A program made the position numbers and the translations under genes. From an uncultured Gammaproteobacteria bacterium (GTDB taxonomy: Bacteria > Pseudomonadota > Gammaproteobacteria > GCA-001735895), in contig CALJYH010000057.1 of assembly GCA_937984095.1 (NCBI GenBank), forward strand, positions 1-44,032: a stretch of 44,032 nt of DNA, given 5' to 3'. Below the pieces are notes generated by a model. That model saw nothing but the letters and a program-made list of their open reading frames with translations. It did no database searches and had not been told where the DNA came from. This document shows positions 11,647 to 20,096 of this stretch, piece after piece. Position 1 is the stretch's first letter; each line of letters opens with the position of its first letter.

Positions 11647-12294
11647 ATGATAAGCGTATTACTCACCGACGACCATGCGCTGGTACGCACTGGGATTCGT
11701 CGCCTGCTGGAGGACAGCAAACAGGTCAGGATAGTCGGTGAAGCCGACTGTGGAGAAGAGGGCGTAACACTCGCTCAGCAGCTTAATCCCGACGTCATTT
11801 TAATGGATGTCAACATGCCTGGCATTGGTGGCGTCGAGGCCTGTCGTCGTATTTTACAGCGCAATCCCGACCAAAAAATCATCGTGCTGACGATTCACAG
11901 CGAACAGACTTTTCCCAAGAGAATGCTGGAAATTGGTGCCAAGGGTTACCTGACCAAGGACTGCGGCGTCGAAGAAATGTTGACTGCTATCAAGCAGGTA
12001 AGTAATGGCGGTGCCTACATAGCCCCGAGTATTGCGCAGCAATTGGCCTTATCGTTACTTCCCGGAAATGAACATAATCCTATCGACCGTTTGTCACGAC
12101 GTGAATTCCAGGTGATGCTAATGATTTCTCACGGTTTAACCAATGCTGAAATATCCGACAAACTCTGCCTTAGCCCCAAGACTGTCAGCACCTACCGCCT
12201 GCGGCTGCTGGAAAAACTGGGTGCACATAACGAAGTCGATCTCATTAAAATAGCGGTAGAGCAGGGTATGGTCGAGTTCGCAAATTCGGACTGA
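11647..12294 (+). CDS. uvrY: UvrY/GacA-type response regulator (REC + LuxR HTH)
   Basis: MISVLLTDDHALVRTGIRRLLED, MDVNMPGIGGVEACRRI, C-terminal LSRREFQVMLMISHGLTNAEISDKLCLSPKTVSTYRLRLLEKL; upstream of uvrC. Confidence 0.93.
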   Translation: MISVLLTDDHALVRTGIRRLLEDSKQVRIVGEADCGEEGVTLAQQLNPDVILMDVNMPGIGGVEACRRILQRNPDQKIIVLTIHSEQTFPKRMLEIGAKGYLTKDCGVEEMLTAIKQVSNGGAYIAPSIAQQLALSLLPGNEHNPIDRLSRREFQVMLMISHGLTNAEISDKLCLSPKTVSTYRLRLLEKLGAHNEVDLIKIAVEQGMVEFANSD

Positions 12295-12300
12295 TCGACG

Positions 12301-12927
12301 GTGACCAACCTGCTAGCCTGCCAAAGGTGCCCGCGTCTTAACGCTTACCGGATAGAACAAAAGCACAGGTTCCCTGATTACCACTGTTTGCCGGTTGCGG
12401 GATTTGGCAACTTCGACGCACGCCTGCTGGTAGTCGGTCTCGCGCCGGGTTTGCACGGTGCGAATGCGACCGGGAGGCCGTTTACCGGTGATGCATCTGG
12501 TGACCTGTTGTTTGCAACCCTGCACAAGTATGGTTTTGCCAGTAGTCCGGCTTCGCGCGTATCGAGCGACAATATGCGATTGGTCGATTGTCGAATCACC
12601 AACGCTGTCAAATGCGTTCCACCGGGAAACCGGCCAACTACGTCTGAAGTAAACCACTGTAAGGGTTTTCTGCGTGAGGAAATTTCAATGATGAGGCCCG
12701 GTTCCGTGCTGCTGGCACTGGGTACTATCGCACATCAGGCAACTTTGAAGGCGCTTGGCTTAACCCAGGCGCAATATCGATTTTTTCAGCGCGCCGAATA
12801 TGAATTACCGAACGGATTGACATTGATAGACTCTTTCCATCCCAGCAGGTACAACCAGAATACCGGCAAGATCACCCCAAAAATATTTGAAAACGTATTT
12901 GATCGGATCAGGCTGAGATTGCAATGA
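12301..12927 (+). CDS. Uracil-DNA glycosylase, family 5 (UdgB-like)
   Basis: GTG start; CQRCPRL Fe-S cysteines, VGLAPGLHGANATGRPFTGDASG and HPSRYNQNTG motifs. Confidence 0.85.
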   Translation: MTNLLACQRCPRLNAYRIEQKHRFPDYHCLPVAGFGNFDARLLVVGLAPGLHGANATGRPFTGDASGDLLFATLHKYGFASSPASRVSSDNMRLVDCRITNAVKCVPPGNRPTTSEVNHCKGFLREEISMMRPGSVLLALGTIAHQATLKALGLTQAQYRFFQRAEYELPNGLTLIDSFHPSRYNQNTGKITPKIFENVFDRIRLRLQ

Positions 12928-14753
12928 AGCAGCAACGGGATTTCGACCACAAGGGTTTTCTGGCCACGGTCAGTAGCAAGCCCGGCGTATACCGCATGCT
13001 CGATCGACACGACAAGGTTATCTACGTCGGTAAAGCCAAGAATTTAAAGAAACGGCTGTCCAGTTATTTTCGCAAAACCGGTTTGTCGACCCGTATCATT
13101 TCGCTGGTTAATAATATTAATTCAATCGAGGTAATTAACACGCGCACCGAAAGCGAAGCCTTGCTGCTGGAAAACGATTTAATCAAAAATCTTAATCCAC
13201 GTTACAACATATTGTTCCGTGACGACAAGAGCTACCCCTACATATGCCTTTCCAATCACGACTTTCCCCGCTTAACCGTATTCAGGGGTAAACCTGACAG
13301 ACGTAAGGGAACATTTTATGGTCCGTTTCCAAGTGCAGGGTCGATTCGTTATACGATTAATCATGTGCAGCGTATGTTCCAGCTGCGCAATTGCGAAGAC
13401 TCTGCCCTGTCGAATCGCACGCGCGCCTGTTTGCAATACCAGATCAAGCGCTGTACCGGGCCTTGCGTGGGACATACCGATAAAGAAAGCTATCGATTAC
13501 AGATCGAACAGGCACAAATGTTTTTAGAGGGCAAAAGCAACGAACTGATCGATCAACAGATCGCTCTCATGGAAAAATATTCCAAGGACCTGGAGTTCGA
13601 GCAGGCTGCACAGATTCGCGACCGGATTGAAACCTTACGCAGGGTCACGGAGAAACAGTTTGTCACCGATTTCAATGGCGACATCGACATCATCGCCTGT
13701 GAACTGCGCCAGGATTTCAGTTGTATTCAGCTGTTCATGATCCGCAACGGCACCTCGCTGGGTAATAAACCCTTTTTTAATCGCGCCAAACTTGATACTG
13801 ATCCGGCAAGCCTGATCGAGACATTCATCATGCAACATTATTCCAATCATCCAGCACCGGCGGAGATTATCGTAAGCCACGATCTTGAAAATACCGAGTT
13901 ACTGACTGAATCGTTACACCTGCTTAGCCATTCAAGGGTCAGGATTGCGCACAACGTACGCGGCAAACGCCAGCGTGCACTGGAAAGCGCAATCGCCAAT
14001 GCAAAACAGGCATTGGAAAGCTACTTATTATCAGCGAGTTTATTGAGCAAACGATTTCAAAACCTGGTCGAGGTTTTGCATCTTGAAGGTCCGCCCGAAC
14101 GCATTGAATGTTTTGACATCAGTCATACCATGGGCGAATCGACCAGGGCATCCTGTGTGGTATTTGGAAAGGAGGGCGCGATAAAGAATGAATACCGCCG
14201 CTACAATATCAATGATATTCAGCCCGGCGATGACTACGCCGCAATGCGCCAGGTACTCGATCGACGCTATAGTAAACGCCAGAATTCACCTGAACAGCTC
14301 CCCGACCTGATTCTAATCGATGGTGGCAAAGGTCAGCTCGGTGTGGCAATGGACGTTCTGGAGTCACTTAATATACTCAACGTCAAGGAGAACCTCAGGG
14401 TTTTCGGGATTGCCAAAGGTGTTGAGCGCCGCGCTGGATACGAAGAAATAATCGATGAAGAGATGACAGCTCTGAACTTTCCAATGGATTCACCGGCGCT
14501 GCTTCTGATCCAGCAGATACGTGACGAGGCGCACCGATTCGCAATAACCGGTCATCGCCAGGCGCGCGCAAAAACCCGACGCAAATCCCGTCTCGAAGAA
14601 ATTCCAGGCATCGGCATCAAAAAACGACAGTTACTCCTGAATACCTTTGGTGGATTACAGGGTGTCCAGGCTGCTGGGGTTGAAGAGTTGATGCAAATCA
14701 AGGGAATTAACCGAGAGACCGCACAGGCGATCTATGATACTTTTCATGGTTAA
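12924..14753 (+). CDS. uvrC: Excinuclease ABC subunit C
   Basis: GIY-YIG domain (SKPGVYRMLDRHDKVIYVGKAKNLKKRLSSYF), UvrB-binding region, IDGGKGQLGVA, C-terminal HhH. Confidence 0.97.
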   Translation: MKQQRDFDHKGFLATVSSKPGVYRMLDRHDKVIYVGKAKNLKKRLSSYFRKTGLSTRIISLVNNINSIEVINTRTESEALLLENDLIKNLNPRYNILFRDDKSYPYICLSNHDFPRLTVFRGKPDRRKGTFYGPFPSAGSIRYTINHVQRMFQLRNCEDSALSNRTRACLQYQIKRCTGPCVGHTDKESYRLQIEQAQMFLEGKSNELIDQQIALMEKYSKDLEFEQAAQIRDRIETLRRVTEKQFVTDFNGDIDIIACELRQDFSCIQLFMIRNGTSLGNKPFFNRAKLDTDPASLIETFIMQHYSNHPAPAEIIVSHDLENTELLTESLHLLSHSRVRIAHNVRGKRQRALESAIANAKQALESYLLSASLLSKRFQNLVEVLHLEGPPERIECFDISHTMGESTRASCVVFGKEGAIKNEYRRYNINDIQPGDDYAAMRQVLDRRYSKRQNSPEQLPDLILIDGGKGQLGVAMDVLESLNILNVKENLRVFGIAKGVERRAGYEEIIDEEMTALNFPMDSPALLLIQQIRDEAHRFAITGHRQARAKTRRKSRLEEIPGIGIKKRQLLLNTFGGLQGVQAAGVEELMQIKGINRETAQAIYDTFHG

Positions 14754-14771
14754 ACCGTTTACTGGCCGGTA

Positions 14772-15332
14772 ATGAAAATAACCCTGCCTACCGCCGTCAC
14801 CCTGTTCCGAATCGCACTGATTCCGATTTTTGTTATCGTGTTTTACTTGCCTTTCAGTTGGGCAAATGTTGCGGCAACCTCTATTTTTGCTATTGCCAGT
14901 ATAAGTGACTGGGTTGACGGATACCTGGCCCGTTCGATGCAGCAGGAATCCTCGTTTGGCGCTTTCCTCGATCCGGTTGCCGACAAGCTCATGGTCGTGG
15001 TGATTATTGTATTGCTGGTCGAAGCCCACCCAAGCATTTACATGTCTCTGCCATCTGTGGTCATCGTCGCCAGGGAAATATCGATTTCAGCCTTGCGTGA
15101 ATGGATGGCACAACTAGGCAGCAGCACTACGGTAAAGGTATCGTTTATTGGTAAGGCGAAGACGGTTTCACAGATGCTGGCCCTGGGTTTCATGATATTT
15201 TCCGAGCCATTCATGGGATTACCGATTTACGAAATTGGCCTTGGGATTTACTATGTCGCCGCCTTTTTAACAATTGTTTCGATGCTGCTTTACCTGCGCG
15301 CGGCCTGGCCTGTAATAAGCCGGCACGGTTGA
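14772..15332 (+). CDS. pgsA: CDP-diacylglycerol--glycerol-3-phosphate 3-phosphatidyltransferase
   Basis: CDP-alcohol phosphatidyltransferase signature SDWVDGYLARSMQQESSFGAFLDPVADKLMV. Confidence 0.95.
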   Translation: MKITLPTAVTLFRIALIPIFVIVFYLPFSWANVAATSIFAIASISDWVDGYLARSMQQESSFGAFLDPVADKLMVVVIIVLLVEAHPSIYMSLPSVVIVAREISISALREWMAQLGSSTTVKVSFIGKAKTVSQMLALGFMIFSEPFMGLPIYEIGLGIYYVAAFLTIVSMLLYLRAAWPVISRHG

Positions 15333-15353
15333 CGTAATCAGCCATGTCCTTGC

Positions 15354-15381
15354 TTGACAGCTAAGGTTGAATCTATAGAAT
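15354..15381 (+). promoter_or_regulatory. Sigma70-type promoter upstream of the tRNA cluster
   Basis: TTGACA (15354-15359) - 16 nt - TAGAAT (15376-15381), 12 nt before tRNA-Gly. Confidence 0.6.
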
Positions 15382-15393
15382 AACGGCTCTTTT

Positions 15394-15469
15394 GCGGGAA
15401 TAGCTCAGCTGGTAGAGCACAACCTTGCCAAGGTTGGGGTCGCGAGTTCGAATCTCGTTTCCCGCTCCA
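15394..15469 (+). tRNA. tRNA-Gly (GCC)
   Basis: gcgggaatagctcagctggtagagc...cttgccaag...ggttcgaatctc-like T arm...ttcccgctcca; cloverleaf and encoded CCA. Confidence 0.95.
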
Positions 15470-15477
15470 GTTTTCAT

Positions 15478-15503
15478 GCCTCGATTCGATCGGGGCTTTT
15501 TTT
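15478..15503 (+). terminator. Intrinsic terminator-like hairpin between tRNA-Gly and tRNA-Cys
   Basis: gcctcga-ttcga-tcggggc followed by ttttttt. Confidence 0.55.
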
Positions 15504-15567
15504 GGCCATCACTATTCAGTAAAGTAGGATGTCCTGGGCTCTTCATCAGGCGGAATAGCCTTTCTTC

Positions 15568-15641
15568 GGCTGGGTGGCAGAGTGGTCATGCAGCGGCCTG
15601 CAAAGCCGTGTACGGCGGTTCGATTCCGCCCTCAGCCTCCA
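15568..15641 (+). tRNA. tRNA-Cys (GCA)
   Basis: ggctgggtggcagagtggtcatgcagcggcctgcaaagccgtgtacggcggttcgattccgccctcagcctcca. Confidence 0.95.
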
Positions 15642-15648
15642 TTCAAAT

Positions 15649-15736
15649 GCCCGGATGGCGAAATTGGTAGACGCAAGGGACTTAAAATCCCTCGACCTTA
15701 ACGGTCGTGCCGGTTCGACTCCGGCTCCGGGCACCA
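15649..15736 (+). tRNA. tRNA-Leu (TAA)
   Basis: gcccggatggcgaaattggtagacgcaagggacttaaaatccctcgaccttaacggtcgtgccggttcgactccggctccgggcacca; class II variable arm. Confidence 0.95.
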
Positions 15737-16098
15737 AATATTATTCCTTTATTAACAATAGCTTAGTGGCTTTACTTTATGTAAAACCTAATTTAGCTAT
15801 AATCCTAGAATTTCATATTTAGTCCAGTATGAAGCAGTACCAATCATTATTGAAGCAAGAAAAGGTGAGGGTTGTTGAATAGTTAAAAACCGAGTTATGC
15901 TGGACTACTCTCCATTAAGCAGACGCTCAATATAGAGACTATTTTTGTAGAGAAATAAAGCTATCGGGCTATGGTCAGCTATCGCTATATCGCGTTGGGA
16001 ATATCGGAAGAAGAAATAAAAAATCCATCTCAAATGAAATGATAATTTTCCGATTTGTAAAGTGGCAATGAACTAGCGTCGCGTGACTACGAATAAAA

Positions 16099-16317
16099 TT
16101 AATATCTATTCAGATCATCTTCTGGGATTAAATCAAAGCCAATGGGTATCTCGGCAATCTCTCTATCAATCACTATGTGATGCTGTTCCAGGTCTTGGAT
16201 TCGATGACGCAAAGTTTGTGTCAGTGTGTTTAAATGCCGGTTCTCGGTTAACAACTTTTTTATTAGTTCTCGTTGTTCCCGTGTAAGCGCCTGCAGATGT
16301 TCGAATTGCTTTTTCAT
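16099..16317 (-). CDS. Small hypothetical protein, predicted coiled coil (72 aa)
   Basis: MKKQFEHLQALTREQRELIKKLLTENRHLNTLTQTLRHRIQDLEQHHIVIDREIAEIPIGFDLIPEDDLNRY; SD-like GAGGGCAG just upstream of ATG 16317. Confidence 0.45.
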   Translation of the reverse strand: MKKQFEHLQALTREQRELIKKLLTENRHLNTLTQTLRHRIQDLEQHHIVIDREIAEIPIGFDLIPEDDLNRY

Positions 16318-16503
16318 CACTGCCCTCGGTATCGTAATTAGGAGTTTCCACCAAATCCTACATAAAACGCTGACCCTTTTCAATTCGGGCTTACCAACAG
16401 CCCAGATAATCAGGCAACTTAGGTAGACGTTAACAATTGGGTCAATCGATATACCAAATCGGAATCTGCTCATTGCTTTTCCTTGTCAAGGTGGAGATTA
16501 CTG

Positions 16504-16701
16504 ATGGACTCGGTTACAACATATGCGACGGGCAAAGTAGTCCTGGCTATGAGTCCTTATCACTATTCACCGGCAATCGAACCGAGGCTAAAAAGTGTGG
16601 GGGAAACACTAATCATCGTGGGTAGATCATATTTTTCCGGAGGAATGATACCCTTAGAAAAATCGGCGAATAACATTCTTAACTTGAAATTCATAAAGTA
16701 A
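16504..16701 (+). CDS. Hypothetical small protein (65 aa)
   Basis: ATG with SD-like AAGGTGGAG upstream; MDSVTTYATGKVVLAMSPYHYSPAIEPRLKSVGETLIIVGRSYFSGG...; no family recognised. Confidence 0.25.
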   Translation: MDSVTTYATGKVVLAMSPYHYSPAIEPRLKSVGETLIIVGRSYFSGGMIPLEKSANNILNLKFIK

Positions 16702-16813
16702 AGTGATAAGTATGTCTTATAAAGTATTGTTACATAATGCCATTTAGCGATAATTAGATTGGCAGTCTAGCGGGTTTATACATAACCAGAAGGTGGAATT
16801 TTTCTGCAGAACA

Positions 16814-17467
16814 ATGGGAATAGTAGAAAAACTAAATGCGATTGGAATAAAGCAGGGTCAACCTGCAGATATTCTGGTGGACAGTAGCAAACAACTCAAG
16901 TTGATACATGACTACGATATCGACACAAAGAAAGACAAATTTACCAAATACCGGTGCTTGATTTCATTGAATACCGGCTCTCGCAAGTATCGATCTCCGA
17001 TCCTGGGACATACACGCGAATCGATGCTCCCTGCATCGTCCCTGCAATTGGGAATTTTTAACATGCTTTATTTCGATAAGGTTCTGCCGCTGAATCCGAC
17101 CGACAAACACAAACCCCTAAACTGTTTTGAGCTAACGTTATTTAAGATTCCCGACGACAAGTATGATTTGCGGGATCTCGTGATTCGATACAATCTCCAA
17201 AAAGTTTACCGAACTTTCCTGAAACTGGATGATGTTTTTAAAAAAGATCAGGCCAAACTGATAAATGCCTACGAATCCGAAACCTATCCGAAGTATCGGG
17301 AACTTATGAAGATCGGCAGGAAGGCCTTCATAAACAATTGGAATAATTCATATTCGACCGACCAGCCATTGATAGAGGTTATCGAGTGCACTGACGAAGG
17401 AAGCCTTTCTGAATTCGAAATTTTGATGGCAGCACGTAGCCACCCCGACTGGGAGTGGACTAAGTAG
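16814..17467 (+). CDS. Hypothetical protein, no recognisable family (217 aa)
   Basis: Long ORF (MGIVEKLNAIGIKQGQPADILVDSSKQLKL...) with protein-like composition in an otherwise ORF-poor stretch. Confidence 0.6.
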   Translation: MGIVEKLNAIGIKQGQPADILVDSSKQLKLIHDYDIDTKKDKFTKYRCLISLNTGSRKYRSPILGHTRESMLPASSLQLGIFNMLYFDKVLPLNPTDKHKPLNCFELTLFKIPDDKYDLRDLVIRYNLQKVYRTFLKLDDVFKKDQAKLINAYESETYPKYRELMKIGRKAFINNWNNSYSTDQPLIEVIECTDEGSLSEFEILMAARSHPDWEWTK

Positions 17468-17798
17468 AAGCCCAACCCGGCATCTAATAATCGTACCCAC
17501 GATCCGATTTATCCGATTGTAGCCAAATATGTCCAGATCCTGGAATACAGGTAAGACCTCCATGAGCAGGGGAACTACCAGGCGCGGATGGCCGCGATTG
17601 TTTGAAGTATTACCCTCCATGCCCAGACTTTTAGAACCTGTTTGTCTTCGCCCGATTTTATAAGCATCATTTAACTGACGCGCCACGGCAGACCTTGACT
17701 GGGCCGAAAAAGGGCGTGGTATCGTCGAAGGTAGTCTGATGGTACGATTTACATAAATCTGGAATCATCGGATGAACGCCAACTAAAGGGGGTGCATC

Positions 17799-19187
17799 AT
17801 GCAAAGAGTGATGATCAGGGTTGCGTTGGCGGAGCTTCTGTTTCTAGGGATAGTCGGGTTTCACGTCGGCTACGGTTTAACACCTGCACAGGCACAAAGT
17901 GCCAACATCGAGGTTCCACTAGCTAGGGTGGAAACAGGCCACTGCGAAGCTGACGATACCTTCACAATTGTAATACACGGCGGCTCGGTTTTCTGGCGGG
18001 GTATTCATGCTCCTAAGATCCCCTTCATGCAGAAAACACTAACCAATGCACGATCCCTGCTGGCTGCTGGTGCGCGCGCAATTGATGTCGTCGAGGTAGT
18101 CATTGCGGGTATGGAAAACTCTGGTCTTTACAATGCCGGAAAAGGTGCCATTGCCAACCAGGCCGGGGTGATCGAACTGGATGCCTCGATCATGGACGGG
18201 CGCGAACTGAAGGCGGGCGCCGTAGCCGCGGTCAAGGCCGTGCGTAACCCGATCATTGCAGCCAGACTGGTGATGGACAAGTCCGAACACGTCATGATGG
18301 TGGGACCGAATGCGGACCGTTTCATCAAGCAGAATGGTGGCTCTGTTGCAGATGTTGCCTACTATCTCCACGGCGGACAAAACTTCAGCGATGTGCCTTT
18401 GCCAGATGACACGGCGATTGCGCCTGCCGATGATAGCGTCGCGTCAGCCCGGACGGGCTATCTGGGCATCTGGGGAGGCGTCTTCCTGGGTGACTTGAAC
18501 GCCATTCTCGTGGTCGAGAAAATTGAGGCCGACAAGGCACAAGTCATCTATGCCTACGGGACACATCCTTTTTGGGGTGAGGCCTTCTATCGGCGTCTTC
18601 CCGGCGTGTTCGTGGATGGTGCATTGCAGGTAATGGAACCGACCGACCTCGGCGGTTACAAGATGACTTATCGATTGAACCCGGACAATACGCTTTCAAT
18701 GAAAGCAACTCATCCGGACCAACCGGACGGCAAGGGGATGATGAAACGCTTGCCATCCAAGCCCGGTAGCGACGATAACAGTGGTACCGTGGGCGCGGTG
18801 GTTCGGGACCGTTGCGGCGATCTGGCAGCGGGAACCTCCACCGGTGGATTCGACTCCAAGACACCGGGTCGGGTTGGTGACTCCCCTATCATCGGCGCCG
18901 GCACTTATGCAGACAACGAAACGGCTGCGATCTCCGCAACCGGTCATGGTGAGTTCTTCATGCGGCACGTGGTGGCTTACGACATCACCGCCGCAATGAA
19001 ATACAAAAGCCTTTCGCTGGAGCAGGCCGCGACAAATCTTATCAAGAAGGAGTTACGCTTCAAGGGCTTGCGTGGTGGCGTTATCGCCGTTGATCGTGAT
19101 GGCAACTTTGTAATGACTTATAACACCGAGGGCATGGTGCGTGGCGTCACGACTAACACTCTGGAACCTTCAGTCAAGGTTTATTGA
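17799..19187 (+). CDS. Isoaspartyl peptidase/L-asparaginase (Ntn-hydrolase, plant-type), predicted secreted
   Basis: Signal peptide; FTIVIHGG, GKGAIANQAGVIELDASIMDG, DNSGTVGAVVRD (Thr nucleophile), STGGFDSKTPGRVGDSPIIGAGTYADN. Confidence 0.9.
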   Translation: MQRVMIRVALAELLFLGIVGFHVGYGLTPAQAQSANIEVPLARVETGHCEADDTFTIVIHGGSVFWRGIHAPKIPFMQKTLTNARSLLAAGARAIDVVEVVIAGMENSGLYNAGKGAIANQAGVIELDASIMDGRELKAGAVAAVKAVRNPIIAARLVMDKSEHVMMVGPNADRFIKQNGGSVADVAYYLHGGQNFSDVPLPDDTAIAPADDSVASARTGYLGIWGGVFLGDLNAILVVEKIEADKAQVIYAYGTHPFWGEAFYRRLPGVFVDGALQVMEPTDLGGYKMTYRLNPDNTLSMKATHPDQPDGKGMMKRLPSKPGSDDNSGTVGAVVRDRCGDLAAGTSTGGFDSKTPGRVGDSPIIGAGTYADNETAAISATGHGEFFMRHVVAYDITAAMKYKSLSLEQAATNLIKKELRFKGLRGGVIAVDRDGNFVMTYNTEGMVRGVTTNTLEPSVKVY

Positions 19188-19471
19188 GTACCTCCTTTGG
19201 AGATAACAGACACCAAAAATTCACAAATTAGCGGCGATATACCGGACGCCGAGTCAGTCATGCCGGCCTGCGAGCCGACATTCATTATATCGTCCTTCCC
19301 GAATCTTATTCTAGCAACGACCAATCTGAGACCCTCAGGAAGCCTTTGAAGTAATACAAACACACCTCTTATCCTTTTGATTAATTACCCTGTTATTGCC
19401 GAGGATCAATGAACAATACTGAAACAAGCCTAATATTGGTCGTCCTGACCTAATACATCGAGAAAAGACAA

Positions 19472-19945
19472 ATGAGTAAGCAAACAATTGAGGATTATTT
19501 GTCCACCCATGCTTTCTTTTCCGGAATGGATAACAGCTTTGTGAGGTTCCTGTCAGACTCCGCGACTGAGTTGCAGATCACGAAGGGTGGTGTCTTGTTT
19601 CAGTACGGAAAGCCTGCGGATAAATTTTATTTGGTGCGCAAAGGGAAAGTATCTGTACAGGTGCCAGCATTGATGGGACCGACGCTTGAGATACAGACGC
19701 TTGGTGAAGATCAATTACTCGGCTGGTCCTGGCTAATACCACCATACCGCTGGAACTTCCAGGCACGCGCGTTAGAAGATTCCGATTTACTCGAGTTTGA
19801 TGGCAGCGCCATATTGGCGCGTTGCCAGGAAGACCCGAAATTCGGCTACGATGTGTTCAAGCGTTTCGCGACATTAATGTCCGAGCGCCTCGATGCCGCC
19901 CGTCAGAAGATGATGGATGAGTGGAATCCACCAGGATTCGCCTAA
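19472..19945 (+). CDS. Cyclic nucleotide-binding domain protein (Crp-like effector fold, no HTH visible)
   Basis: ITKGGVLFQYGKPADKFYLVRKGKVSVQV...LGEDQLLGWSWLIPPYRWNFQARALEDSDLLEFDG. Confidence 0.8.
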   Translation: MSKQTIEDYLSTHAFFSGMDNSFVRFLSDSATELQITKGGVLFQYGKPADKFYLVRKGKVSVQVPALMGPTLEIQTLGEDQLLGWSWLIPPYRWNFQARALEDSDLLEFDGSAILARCQEDPKFGYDVFKRFATLMSERLDAARQKMMDEWNPPGFA

Positions 19946-20096
19946 GGATCGAATTCGTCGCATGTAAGTTGCCACCCCAACAGAAGACAATGCTTTGAGA
20001 CGAAGTAATGAATGCCGGCTTTAGCGAGGTTTTTTGGTCCGACTCGTTCTCGAGTTTCTGCTAATCGGACGAAATTTCGATTTTCTGATCTTGAGT

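Noticed and set aside
15821-16080. Possible transposase/integrase remnant after tRNA-Leu
   Set aside because: Translations in all frames (e.g. MKQYQSLLKQEKVRVVE*) did not match a recognisable IS or integrase motif, and no terminal inverted repeats were found by eye.
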